Assembly (NCBI GenBank): GCA_001632425.1
Contig: KV425660.1
Span: forward strand, 41,424-81,769
Direction of reading: 5' to 3'
DNA: 40,346 bases
From: Neolentinus lepideus HHB14362 ss-1
Taxonomy: Eukaryota; Basidiomycota; Agaricomycetes; Gloeophyllales; Gloeophyllaceae
In this document: one piece after another, positions 11,589 through 22,083 of the stretch
How positions within the stretch are numbered: the stretch's first letter is position 1
How the letters are laid out: the number at the start of each line of letters is the position of its first letter
Made by a program: the position numbers and the translations under genes
The notes under the pieces: generated by a model
The model's input: the letters and a program-made list of their open reading frames with translations, nothing else
Databases searched by the model: none
What the model was told of the DNA's origin: nothing

Positions 11589-13052
11589 ATGTCCTCTATC
11601 TCCCTTCGACGCGTCGCTCATGCGTGGAGAGTGCAAAGGAGGGCTTTGTGTGGAACCGCAAGATACTACGGCACTGGTCCGTCGGGGTTGGAGGCAAGAG
11701 GCGAAGATACCGCATCACTGAAAACACTGAAGGTGCATACGCTCTCGCGGACATACTTCTCTGGGATTCAACCGACCGGTGTACCACATGTGAGCCCATA
11801 GATAGCTGTCTCTGGTGCCGTACCATTAATACAGTCATATAGCTAGGCAACTATCTTGGTGCTCTCCGAAACTGGGTGAAATTACAGCGGGAGGCGGCAC
11901 CCCATGACACGCTTTACTTCTCTATTGTGGGATGGCATGCCCTCACTCTACCGCAAGATCGGAAAGTTTTGCTCGGGGCCCAAACAGACATGATGGCACT
12001 TCTTCTGGCCATTGGGCTTGATCCGAAGCGTTCGATCATTTTCCATCAAAGCCAAGTACGCGTGGAGACACCTGGTTGATGCTCGACTTACCCATCTTTA
12101 TGTTTGGAGAATCCCAATCATCTCGAGCTGGCATGGTACTTGAACTGCATAACACCCGTAGGCAAATTACGACGAATGACTACGTGGAAGGTGAATCGAG
12201 CCTCATACCACATGCTGGACGCACTGAGCAGAGGATAGGGTAGACTAGCTGACTCTCGAAATGCTAATGATGAGTCAGAGGTGGACGATTCTTTGCTTAA
12301 CACAGGGTTATTTACTTATCCCGTCCTGCAAGCCGCCGATATCCTGCTATACAAGTACGTTCAACAGCTTCCCAAGTGTCCTGTTAGTTTGCTCATAGTC
12401 ACTCAGAGCTACTCACGTCCCTGTGGGCGAGGATCAGCAACAGCACATCGAACTCTGTCGGGACTTGGCCGAAATTTTTAATCGACAGTTGGAAGCAGAC
12501 AACAAGACCTTTCGCGCTACTTTCCCCTTACCTGCACCAGTCTACAGTAAGCAGAATTTATTGCTGAAGCAGAATGCATTCTAACTTCTCTCAGCCCCAT
12601 CAAAGCGTATCTTGTCACTAAGAGACCCAACTTCGAAAATGTCGAAGTCGTCGCCCATCGAACAATCTCGCATTCTGCTCACGGACAGCCCGGAGGAGAT
12701 CAAAGCAAAAATTCGCAGAGCTGTGACTGATTCTGTCCAAGGCATCACATATGATCCCGTCAATCGGCCTGGGACGTCGAATCTGCTCACCATCTTGGCA
12801 GCCTGCGAGAATACTGAACCTGAGCAAGTGGCGGATCTGTACTCAGGCAAGGACCATGGCCATCTGAAAAGCGACGTGATCGATGCGGTGGTGGAGATGC
12901 TGCGTCGTCCTCGCGAAGAATACGAGCGACTTATCCAGGCCCGCACGTATTTAACTGAAGTGGCGCAGGACGGACTGTGGAAGGCCAAGTTACAGTCCGA
13001 GCAGGTGATGCGGACTGTCAGAGAACGTCTTGGTATGTTAGCGACGCCATAG
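11589..13052 (+). CDS. MSW1: Mitochondrial tryptophanyl-tRNA synthetase
   Basis: Class I aminoacyl-tRNA synthetase that charges tRNA-Trp in mitochondria. Six exons, 11589-11789, 11843-12055, 12110-12190, 12239-12354, 12407-12546 and 12595-13052, give 402 aa. The N-terminus is Ser/Arg-rich and fits a targeting presequence. FSGIQPTGVPHLGNYLGA carries the HIGH-type signature near residue 66. The bacterial-type segments NCITPVGKLRRMTTWK, VLQAADILLYK and VPVGEDQQQHIELCRDLAEI follow, and KMSKS lies near 265-269. This bacterial-type pattern separates it from the cytosolic enzyme. An in-frame TTG five codons upstream is not used because it is not an ATG. Spliced exon phases all agree. Confidence 0.95.
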
Positions 13053-13307
13053 CTAGATGGGTATGGGTTGAGACTATGTAACCTTGGTCATGTCCAAATC
13101 CTGCCATTGTTCCTGTCGATCTATTCCGTTATAATTAAATAATGCGTTATTTATTTACCCGGTCACGCCACGCCGTGACGAAGTCGTCAGTTCAACGCAC
13201 GTCGGTTACATAGTACATACTATATCTTTCGTTTCCATATCTTCGCTAGAACTGAGCAAATCTTAGTCTTTGTCTTTTGATCAGCTGGACCAACACCTCT
13301 AACTACG

Positions 13308-13796
13308 ATGCATTGCTTTCTCATCGACACATGCTTATACCTGGCGATACTGATGGACGTCGTCAACGCCACACCTATAGCATCTTCTGCATCGTCAAAG
13401 TCTCTCCCAGAAACTTCCTCTTCGTCTTCGTCGACATTACTAGGACAATCATCTATCACCCGAAGTCCCGCATATCGGTACACTCGTCTAGACCCGTCTC
13501 TACGACCTAATATCTCTCGGGGACAATACAGTTTGCGTGATGAGCCCTCAGGACCTGAAACGTCTGTTTTGGCTGGTACGAAACGGAATTCTGCAGGGCC
13601 GATGGAACTTCTGTCGAACGTAGGCCCGCCATTGAACTCGACATCGCACAGTGTTATAAGTAAGAGCACGACGAGCACGTCATTCACGTCGAATCCATCT
13701 GCTACGACACCTACCCTTTCGACATCCATTTCTTTGAAGAGGCCAGGGCGCAAACCGAAGAGCAAGGGCAAGAAGGGCAAGAAGCCGCAGTCGTAG
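13308..13796 (+). CDS. Putative small secreted Ser/Thr-rich protein
   Basis: Single exon of 162 aa; family not recognised. Residues 1-21 look like a signal peptide (hydrophobic core FLIDTCLYLAILM, likely cut after VNA). The body is dominated by Ser, Thr and Pro with runs such as SSSSSS. The C-terminal 20 residues are strongly basic (KRPGRKPKSKGKKGKKPQS). This composition fits a wall-associated or secreted low-complexity protein, but that is inference. A 212-aa ATG-started frame on the opposite strand covers the same region; I prefer the plus frame for its signal peptide. Confidence 0.5.
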   Translation: MHCFLIDTCLYLAILMDVVNATPIASSASSKSLPETSSSSSSTLLGQSSITRSPAYRYTRLDPSLRPNISRGQYSLRDEPSGPETSVLAGTKRNSAGPMELLSNVGPPLNSTSHSVISKSTTSTSFTSNPSATTPTLSTSISLKRPGRKPKSKGKKGKKPQS

Positions 13797-14217
13797 GGTG
13801 AAGGTCCATTAGCTACCCGGTCCTCTCCCCATTCCTCTTGTATCAAGACTTGGCCCATCTCGCTTTAGTTCATATCTCAGCCTAGTTTTGTGATAATATA
13901 TGGCTTGAGCCTTATTGTATCCCTGTAGATTGTGGAAGGTCCTTCGCGCTCGGACTCTCCTCAACTTCTACGTCATGCATGGCCCAGTGCTGATGCCGTC
14001 TATTCATATTTCTGTGTCTTCTATGACTGTGTTGCTTGTGTTCTGAATATTTCTTGCCCGACGGACGACAAGGGGCTTCGAGCAGCTGTACTTGTAGCCA
14101 CAGGGGGCCGAGCGGCGTTCGAATCTGAGCTAGGAAATCGTTACCCGCGTCACTTTCAAGTTCAATATTCAATATTCAATCCTCAAGCTTCAAGCTTCAG
14201 TGCGAGACACGGAGTGC
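13797..14217. other. Intergenic region with short direct repeats
   Basis: About 420 bp with no supported gene. Just before the next start codon lie short tandem direct repeats (ttcaatattcaatattcaat near 14160-14180, then caagcttcaagcttca). It should hold the promoter of the DUF6697-like gene. Confidence 0.45.
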
Positions 14218-16068
14218 ATGTCCCCTGCATTCGACGCGTTGTCGACGCTCGAGGGCGACATGGACGGCCAAGAGACCAATGGTGCACATGTGAGTATATA
14301 TCTACGAGGCTCAAGCTCGCTGAATGTGCATACATGCGCTCTAATGTGTTCTTGCATAGGACCCTGCCATGGTAGCCCAGCTTGCAGTCTCTATCCAGTT
14401 AGAGAGGGCCCATCTAGCCGAAGCATTGACCGCCCGAGACGCCGTCGTCCAACGTCTCGCTAACGCCTACGTCTCCATTCGACAAAAGGCTGATACCATA
14501 GAACGCTTGCATAATGAGAAGAGGCAACTGATAAAACTATTGAACTGTAAGAATAATATCGAAACCAGGGACTTTGGATACGTTTCTGCTGGGCAGATTA
14601 ATGCAAGTGAAGATAGTACGAGACTGGAAGAGACTATACAGGTGTTGCATGAGGAGATCCAGCTGCTCAAGAATATGAAGATCGAGTCGAGCGAGGACGA
14701 AGCGCCTCCTCGCTATGAAGTTGGGACGTCGTTGGACACTCAGGTATTTGTTCATGCCTGCACAATATTTACATGAGCGATCCATGTTCCCTACCCACAG
14801 GTCACTGTTTCGACGCCAGGTTCAGTCATGTCTCCCCCATCTCCGCTCGCGTCGCGGCAACCAGTTACGAGCCCCGAACCTCGCAGTTACTACCAATATG
14901 CAATCAGCTCTAATGACTCACAGAAGAGGATAATACAAGAAGCCAATGAACTCGATTTCAGGGTAATACCGCGCATATACTCACCTGCAGCGGGTGCATC
15001 CTGACTACGATCTAGATTATACCGTCTTCGTCCAGTCAGGAGACTATTCAGGCTAGATATGCTATACTCGCTGCCCTACCTCTTCCTTCAGAAATACCCG
15101 AAGATGTCTTGAAGCCGATCGCTATACCACCATCATTCACGTTTCAGGAATTCTTGACAAATGCTAATATTGTGAGTCAGATATGCGGCTGAGTGGGTAA
15201 GGTTAGTCTGACATTTCCAATCAGATTGTAAAGAACCTGTATGGTCCCGTTGTTGTATATATTGCGTGGAAAACACTGACTGCATATGTGACTGTGAACC
15301 AGAGTGCCCAACTACCGCATATTCCAAGAATCAACTACGACGTGGTGCCCGGACCGCGAGGAGCACGGCTATTTCCTCTCTCCTCTGTACAAGTGTCACA
15401 CGAACCCTCGAGTTGCGACTGCGCATAACTGGAAGCTTGCCGACCCTGTCAGCAAAATGGCCAAGCCGACTGGTATGGCATTCTAGCGTGCTGATCGGAA
15501 TGATCTGACGGAGTATATTGTAGAGTGCTTCTATAACAAAGACGGGAAGTGGTACTATGCCGGCGTGTACAAGGCGCTCTATCTCCCAGACCTCACGATT
15601 GAAGAATGGGAGAACTTATCGAACGAGGTATCCGTTCATTGTTCTTTTCTCCCTGACATTATCATTTAACCGGAAATCGGTGTGTAGACGAGCCAAGCGC
15701 TTGTCAAAGAGACCTTGGCTGCTCGCAAGAATACCTCGCCGGCGAATATATACGAGACTTGTCAGCTATACGCGGTGGGCGCTCTCGGGATCGCTTGCGT
15801 CGGCGTACAATGCGTTGGCTTCAACAACGCACTTTACCGGGCAATCTTGGAATACGGTCAGAAATCTGCGCAAAGTGGAAGACTGAAAAGCGGCGCTGCC
15901 TGGAGCCTGGCCCCGGGAGTCTTGTGGAACTCGGCGGCGAATACTGGTATTCATCCGAGCGCAGCTGGGTCTGACTCGTCTTTCAGGTCGCCGAATAATC
16001 GAATTGGCTTCACTTTCGGTGAGAATACGGACGAGAACGAGGATCAATCATTTAATGCGCATGTTTGA
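14218..16068 (+). pseudogene. Coiled-coil + DUF6697-like protein gene with an apparent one-base frameshift
   Basis: Seven exons by splice signals: 14218-14289, 14360-14743, 14801-14962, 15016-15171, 15225-15472, 15524-15627 and 15688-16068. The N-terminal third is a coiled coil (IRQKADTIERLHNEKRQL, then LEETIQVLHEEIQLL). A Ser/Pro linker follows, then a C-terminal domain resembling DUF6697 of Agaricomycetes, recalled from patterns such as VVVYIAWKTLTAYV, HGYFLSPLYKC and DGKWYYAGVYKALYL. In exon 5 the frame reading INYDVVP does not continue into HGYFLSPLYKC. One extra base near 15348-15352 separates them, and reading on straight meets a TAA near 15425. Without that base every other phase fits and about 501 aa would result. 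A sequencing error, an allele-level lesion or a true pseudogene are all possible. Function unknown. Confidence 0.7.
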
Positions 16069-16364
16069 ATTGCATGGATGGTACAACATATGCAATGGTA
16101 CAATATATGCATGTATCACTACAATATTCGTGGCTCTCCTTTGTAGCTAATGTGTAACTACACTACTATAGCATTGCGATCGTAATTGTACATTGTAGTC
16201 GTGGATGTAACCGTACAACACTGTATCAATCATCAAGTAGCGTTAGAAGAGCGTTGTGATAGGTGGTAGATCAAAAGCAAGATTTGGACGTTAAAGAGAG
16301 AAGAAAGACAAAAGGGAGTCCCCGACGTGATGGTACTTGGCGCGACAGTATGTTGTTAGTCTGT

Positions 16365-17840
16365 TCAGGTGGGGGGCAGCAACGGCCGGCTTGCCATGGT
16401 ATCTTTGATCCTGATGGACGTCGATGGAAGCTCGGGCAAGTCCGGGGGGAATGGGACTAGCGTCGTAGAGTCGCGCGCCAATATCTCCGACTTGAAACTA
16501 ATGAGCAGGCGGGCAACGGAGTGCCACGACCTGTGCTTCTGCCACGCTGAATGGTGGTATAGCGCGTCGTCCAGAAAATAAACCGCCTCAAACGCCGGAT
16601 GGACGACAATCCCGGACAGCCTGTCGAAGAATCGACGATAATGACCGTCGTCATCACTCTCAGGAGCGTGAAAAGGCGAGCGCGGATCAAGGAGGCCAAC
16701 ACCGAAGAAGGCCGCGTTGTAGATGCAAAGATGCTCGGGGAGTTGGTTCCAATTGTCGAGGATCAGCGTGAAGTTCACGAGGTTGGACAGTTTTCGCGAC
16801 ACGTTCTCCACATAATGCCGTACGGCCTGCGGGCTCGCCGCTGGGTCTGCCTTCAGGACAAAGGAGCGGAGCTGGTGGAAATATACACCGAAGGAGCGTT
16901 GTAACCTCTCGTACCCGAATGATATTGATTTCCCAGGGCCCCAGCCACCGATGCTGTCCACGATCTGAATGAGAGATGGCATCTCGTCGCGAATACGGAA
17001 GGTAATCTCGACCATTCTTGAAATGTCCAGTGAACACATTCTGGATAGTTTAAGGCGACCTCCCCCGGAGCCCCCTCCCCAGATGGGCATGTTCAGCGTC
17101 TCAAGTAACGGCAAGTGCTTGAGAGTTTCACGCAGTTCCCAATTCCGAAGCCTGGGCAAACCATCAACGCAATCCAGGACTTTTAAACTAGATCTAGGAA
17201 GGAACCTCAGAAGGTTGAGTATATAGTCCGGCCTAGTTTTCATGTCGTCGTATGACAAAGGGACCGCAGCGATGGGGTGCCGCCAGCGGAAGATGAGGAG
17301 CTCGGGCATGCACAGTAAAGGGATATGAAGCGAGCCGAACAGATCACCGGCAGACTCCGAGTCGAGATAAAGGTCCATTCTTCGGGTATGAGAGCCATAC
17401 ACCACCTTGGCGTCCTCGCCCCCGTATCCTGCGAGCGTGGCAGCCAGAAGACGCACGGAGTCTTCGCTGTCTAGCATAACCAAGCGATATAGAAATGGCA
17501 TTGCGGCGTAGTGCCACTCCTTGCAAACTTGAACCAAGCACCATGCCATTGTCCGGCGCTCCTTCAATCGAGAGTATTCGTTTTCTTTGGAGTATTTCGG
17601 TAAAAAGACGACCGTGTCCAGAGCACCGGGAATGTATGTGGCCGCGTCAAAAATCATCTCCAAAATGTCAGGCGGGATTCGATTCCCTAGTGAGAGTCTT
17701 CTCTTCGACACCGCGGGTCTTGAATAGGGCAATTCGACATTTTTAGTTTGGATGGGTGGCACCAGCTCCGCCTTGGGCTTGCTTTTCATGAACAACCGCT
17801 TGAATCGGTGTCGCATCTTGCCCCGTAGCTTTTGCAACAT
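16365..17840 (-). CDS. F-box-like/LRR-type protein
   Basis: Intronless, 491 aa. After a basic N-terminus, residues about 50-125 look like a fungal F-box-like region: RIPPDILEMIFDAATYIPGA, then VQVCKEWHYAAMPFLYRLV. The rest has irregular leucine-rich segments (LLRFLPRSSLKVLDCVDGLP, ETLKHLPLLETLNMP) common in Agaricomycete F-box families. Such proteins are expected to be substrate adaptors of SCF ubiquitin ligases; the target is unknown. It differs clearly from the three F-box paralogues at 26-36 kb. ATG at 17840. Confidence 0.75.
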   Translation of the reverse strand: MLQKLRGKMRHRFKRLFMKSKPKAELVPPIQTKNVELPYSRPAVSKRRLSLGNRIPPDILEMIFDAATYIPGALDTVVFLPKYSKENEYSRLKERRTMAWCLVQVCKEWHYAAMPFLYRLVMLDSEDSVRLLAATLAGYGGEDAKVVYGSHTRRMDLYLDSESAGDLFGSLHIPLLCMPELLIFRWRHPIAAVPLSYDDMKTRPDYILNLLRFLPRSSLKVLDCVDGLPRLRNWELRETLKHLPLLETLNMPIWGGGSGGGRLKLSRMCSLDISRMVEITFRIRDEMPSLIQIVDSIGGWGPGKSISFGYERLQRSFGVYFHQLRSFVLKADPAASPQAVRHYVENVSRKLSNLVNFTLILDNWNQLPEHLCIYNAAFFGVGLLDPRSPFHAPESDDDGHYRRFFDRLSGIVVHPAFEAVYFLDDALYHHSAWQKHRSWHSVARLLISFKSEILARDSTTLVPFPPDLPELPSTSIRIKDTMASRPLLPPT

Positions 17841-19366
17841 TCCGAGATACTATACAGTCAAATGAAAAAAGAATGGCGAGAGGTCGTGATAGCCGGGGTA
17901 GAAGGAGAGCCCATGCCCCTCGCTCTATTTTGCGGCGCATTTATATTTCCTTTGTTCTGACCGGTCGTTAGTCCGAAGTGCATCCGAGGCGATACGGTTC
18001 ATCGAGTCAGATCGATAAACCGTAAGCGACATCAAAATTTCCTGAACGGAAGCGAAGCACTTGATGCGCGCGCACAAAAGAATCGTCGGGGAATCGGAAC
18101 TCGTATGCGAGCCTCGAGGGGGACTTCGTGTCCAATCAGCCGGTAGCAGTTAATTTTCCGGGAATCTAGAGCTCGAAGGCCTGGACCGTCCCCGGAGGGA
18201 CGGAATCTAAGCTTCCGACATCAACGTTCAACATTAATATGTATTCATTTCACTGGAATTAATTGTCGGGGTAACGTTGCCCATGAGTACTTGGAAGTTG
18301 GAATATTCTACCACCTAACTGGCATTACCAGTGGAAGTTCGGGACACGCCGTTGCTTATCGTCGTTCCATGTCCTTGCTATAAGCAATAGTGACGAGAGA
18401 GGACAGAGGTAGACTCGTGTCCAGTCTCTACGGCTAGCACGCCTCTATGAGAGGTTGTGAGATGCTACGTACAAGTGCGAAAGGGGGGAAATCGGCGGAG
18501 GAAAGAGGGTGGGCGGGATGGATTAGCTGCCGTGGAGACTGCAGCTGGAAGTACTTGATACATCGCTAGTACAGCAACATTTCGAACTTATAAAGTGTTA
18601 ACTTTGTACATGTTTACTTGATTTGTGGCGTGTTAATACGCATTCTAACTTAAGCATTACTTCGTCCATTTGGACCTCTCTTCTTGATTATGGCACCCAC
18701 AAAGAGGCGTAATAGCAAGACTAACTTCCGACCGCCAGGAAATTGGTCTTTTACCTAGAATTGTGGCTGCTCGGGTGGTGAGATCTTCAAGTTTGATGGT
18801 GTCATCAGTGTAGTATCTCTGAACTCGAGAGCTAGCTACTATTATTAGAGATTGTCGTAGTGTAGTAAAACACAATTAAATTTTCATTTACATCTGTCTA
18901 TGAGCCCCTATCGAGGATGCAAGGCACATTCACTGAGGGCGGTGACGTGCCTTCCTGGAAAGGAAATGACCGGAGTTCGAAATGTTGCTGTACTCGCTCA
19001 CGATACAGTGGTTTCAGGCTCTTTATAAGTATCATAACGAACGACACTAGGACAGAGGACAACTTGCCTTGGGGAAACGTCGGACCGACGCCAAAGATAT
19101 GACATGTAACTAGAAGAGATAGCTCACATCCCGTCGCAGGACACTTTCCAGGTCCGGCGCGAATCTGATTTCCTAATTAAGCACTCACTGCCAGGAAGTT
19201 GACAGGTTCCCACGCACTTTCATAAACTGCAATGTCCTCCTGCCGAGCTCAAGCGAAGACATGGAACGCTCTCAACGATACCAGTTGGCACTGCTACATA
19301 CACCATAATCTCCTCGTACGGTAAGTTCGAAACTGCAAGCGGGACCTTTGCGCAGACACTACAATT
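17841..19366. other. Long intergenic region, no supported gene
   Basis: About 1.5 kb between the F-box-like gene and the heat-shock promoter. A minus open frame at 18657-18875 lacks an ATG and any known motif. I see no repeat, tRNA or transposon end. The right end belongs to the HSP20 regulatory region. Confidence 0.45.
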
Positions 19367-19379
19367 TTCCAGAAAGTTC
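19367..19379 (+). promoter_or_regulatory. Heat-shock element upstream of HSP20
   Basis: The sequence TTCcaGAAagTTC is a perfect three-unit heat-shock element for HSF1, about 30 bp upstream of the TATA box. A weaker TTCctcGAA lies at about 19394-19402. Confidence 0.85.
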
Positions 19380-19409
19380 GACAAAATTCTCGTTCCTCGA
19401 ACCAAGAGG

Positions 19410-19416
19410 TATAAAA
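19410..19416 (+). promoter_or_regulatory. TATA box of HSP20
   Basis: TATAAAA at 19410-19416, about 88 bp upstream of the ATG. A transcription start near 19440 would leave a 5' UTR of about 60 nt. Confidence 0.75.
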
Positions 19417-19503
19417 GCAGGTCGAGTGCACTTTGATTCTGTAGCATAATAAAACAACAACACAACCGCTCGAACTGCAATACAGTCAGAAATCCTCTCA
19501 GAC

Positions 19504-20099
19504 ATGTCTCTGACGAACTACTTCTACGAGCCGTACTTCCCATTCGCCGACTTCGACCGCCTCTTCGACGAAGCATTCTCCGCTCGGACGAACGGAAACA
19601 ACGGCCAGCAACTCCAGCGTCATAACACGAACACCAACGAGTTTCGTCTGATAAGACCAAGGTATGCAATGTCCTGCCTCGCCATATGTCATTAACAGAT
19701 GCTAACGAGACTCTGCAGGATGGACGTCCACGAAGACGAAAAGGCCAACCTCGTCACCGCAACATTCGAGCTCCCTGGGCTCAAGAAAGAGGACGTCCAA
19801 ATTGACGCGCACAACAACCAGCTCACCGTTTCAGGCGAGAGCAAAGTCTCGAGCGAGCACGAGGAGAACGGCTACGCTGTCCGCGAGCGCCGGTTTGGCA
19901 AGTTCGCACGGCGGCTGCAGCTGCCGCAGGGTGTAAAGGTTAGTAGGTGATGTTGATGATACTGAATTAGTATCAGATGCTGACAATTGTTGCTTTCTAG
20001 CCCGAGGAGATCAAGGCGTCTATGGAGAACGGCGTGCTTACCGTGACGTTCCCTAGGGTAGGCTCAGAGGCCGCGCCTCAGAAGATTACTGTGTCATAA
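19504..20099 (+). CDS. Small heat-shock protein (HSP20/alpha-crystallin family)
   Basis: ATP-independent chaperone that holds unfolding proteins during stress. Three exons, 19504-19661, 19719-19938 and 20001-20099, give 158 aa. The N-terminus is Phe/Tyr-rich (YFYEPYFPFADFDRLFDEAF), as in fungal HSP16-20 proteins. The alpha-crystallin domain begins near residue 53 with MDVHEDEKANLVTATFELPG and runs through RRFGKFARRLQLP and ENGVLTVTFP. A short tail ends KITVS. The heat-shock element and TATA box directly upstream point to HSF1-driven induction. Confidence 0.95.
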
Positions 20100-20635
20100 A
20101 GGAATGGAGAGGCTTTCAAACGGGAAAACAACTCGAACCTCCACACAATTGTTATATTTGTAGCCATAGTCGCCACTGTATCATAATACCATCTAATCAC
20201 ATCCCTATTCGACTGTAATCGTCTGGTAAAAGGACGTTTCTGCAAACAATAGATGCATTGTGCGAGAACCAGTTCCTACACAATGTATACACGAGAAGTA
20301 GCAGTCCCAGACCACCACAATGCGTCCAGCACACCTCTACACCCAACGCCGCCCGCAGCAATTAATCCGTCTAGTATCTAACCTGAGCGTAGCGTAGCAT
20401 GTCATGACCGGTATGAACAGCAGTATAAAAAGAACGTTGATATGAAAGAATGGAAATAATGCAGCAATCAATGTGTACGTGAATGCAGGGATAACTACAA
20501 ATAATGCAGGGTATTAGGTTGTTTGCGATATTGGTCAGTACGTTAGTATCTATGATCCTTGTTAGCCGCCTTGATAAATCCGGGGGTCGTCAGCACGGAA
20601 CACGTTCATTCCGGGGGTCAAGAGGGCAGGGGTTT
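20100..20635. other. Intergenic region between convergent HSP20 and PL14 genes
   Basis: About 535 bp holding both 3' UTRs. A short plus open frame near 20504-20722 overlaps the PL14 last exon and has no support. Nothing else is seen. Confidence 0.5.
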
Positions 20636-22083
20636 CTACAGCTCCTCGGTGATGGCAACAGAGAAGTCTGCGAAGTAGGCATCTTGGTCCGCCGGAGACG
20701 CCCATTCAGACGTAGAGCCTGAAGAGATCCTTAGCTTAATCCACGGATCAGAAATAATATGCCTTACCTCCGAAGAACGTCTGCATCATGATCCCCCTCA
20801 GCCTGCCCGCGTCCGAGTTGCGCAGGACGAGCCCGCCGACCTTGAACATGCTTTCCCCATTCGCGAAGAGCTCAAGCTCGCCGTTCTCCTGGCCCACATC
20901 GTTAAGCTTCACGCGCTCTGCGATAGTCGTCCACGCGCCCGTAGCGAACTTGAACGAACCACGGGCGACGGAAGCGCCATACGTGGGGTTGCACTCGCTC
21001 TTTGGGGCAATGTCGCAGATGGCGTTGTTGGCGGAGTAGGAAGGCGGGAGGTAAGTGTACATTTCGCCTGCACCGTCAGTGCGCCACATGAACCGCGCGG
21101 ACATGCATGCGTCAGAACGTGAGCCACCGGAGCAAGAGATGGATTCGATGGCACTGTTACCACCATCTAGAGGAAATATTAGGTTATCCACGTATATAGG
21201 ACCGATCTTACTCACAAAGGCCGGGCAACTTGCCGCCCATGTTGAATTGGAACCCATCGGGGAAGTACACACGGTAGCCGAGAGTAGCTTCCTTGGCAGT
21301 GGATAGGTCAATGTTGGAAGGTCCGGAGGCGTAGAACGAGATGCCACCACGAGGTGCGCGTGAGGGAATGTATGATCCCTTGGGGTAGTGTGCCTGCATT
21401 GCGTCTTCCGATGGTGCATCAGGCGCGGCAACGAAATTGTGCGTCAGCGCCGTAATCAAGTTCGTCGGTTTCAATGTCGCATCCGACAGTGAGATAGCGT
21501 TCTCAGAGGCAGAGCAAGTGGTCCATTGCTTCACGCCTTGTCCAGAGGGGAAAAGCTGGGAGAGTGAGCACCCCGAGCCTGAGCTGGAGCTAGATGTACC
21601 GTTGTTGGGTGATGTGGAGGAAGCATTGTTGGATGATGGGGAGGTCGAAGCGCTCGGTGCGGCCGACGACGTCGCCGAAGCCTCGACAGATTCCGGCGAC
21701 GTAGACGTCCTGACGGATTCCGACGACGTAGATGCTTGGACGGATTCCGACGACGACGCAGAAGAGGGCTTTATGGAGTTGCTCTCACCAGTGCTTGCAC
21801 TCGGAGTGACAGCAGCGCTGCTACTAATAATAACTGATGATGCAGATGACTGTGTAGTCTCGTTATTGGCGCGGGGTGCACAGGACCGCCTCTTAATGAC
21901 CCGCTTGGGGGGAAGAGTGTCCGGCTCTATAAGTGCTGGGATCTCTCGACGATGTATCTCTCGCCCCATCCTCCGATGGATTCTCGAACGAGCATGGGAG
22001 ATGTGATCGGCAGAACCAGCGTGGACGTTGGCGACGGCGCAGAGCAGAGCAACAGCGAGGAAAAGAGCGTGAGTAGCGTGCAT
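20636..22083 (-). CDS. Secreted PL14-like polysaccharide lyase with long Ser-rich linker
   Basis: Three exons, 22083-21216, 21166-20768 and 20718-20636, give 449 aa. Residues 1-22 are a signal peptide (FLAVALLCAVANVHA). A basic stretch with dibasic sites (IHRR, KRVIKRR) could be cut by a Kex2-type protease. Residues about 75-170 form a Ser/Thr-rich linker with tandem SESV units, likely O-glycosylated. The C-terminal ~280 residues match the PL14-type jelly-roll lyases of Agaricomycetes, with HYPKGSYIPS, GGKLPGLYGG, ARFMWRTDGAGEMYTYLPPS and the terminal YFADFSVAI. These enzymes cleave uronate-containing polymers; the substrate here is not known. Exons 2 and 3 have the same lengths as in the divergent paralogue at 24.2 kb. 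The start is the ATG at 22083; the longer frame begins at GTG. Confidence 0.82.
21681..21755. repeat. Short tandem repeat coding for Ser-rich linker of PL14
   Basis: Near-identical units around gacggattccgacgacg recur here and encode SESV-type repeats on the minus strand. They lie inside exon 1 of the lyase gene, so unit number would change linker length without breaking the frame. Confidence 0.7.

Noticed and set aside
13220..13858. 212-codon minus-strand open frame as a gene
   Set aside because: It mirrors the Ser/Thr-rich plus frame, has no recognisable domain, and the plus frame has a signal peptide.
18657..18875. 72-codon minus frame in the long spacer before HSP20
   Set aside because: No ATG at its start, no motif and no splice partners.
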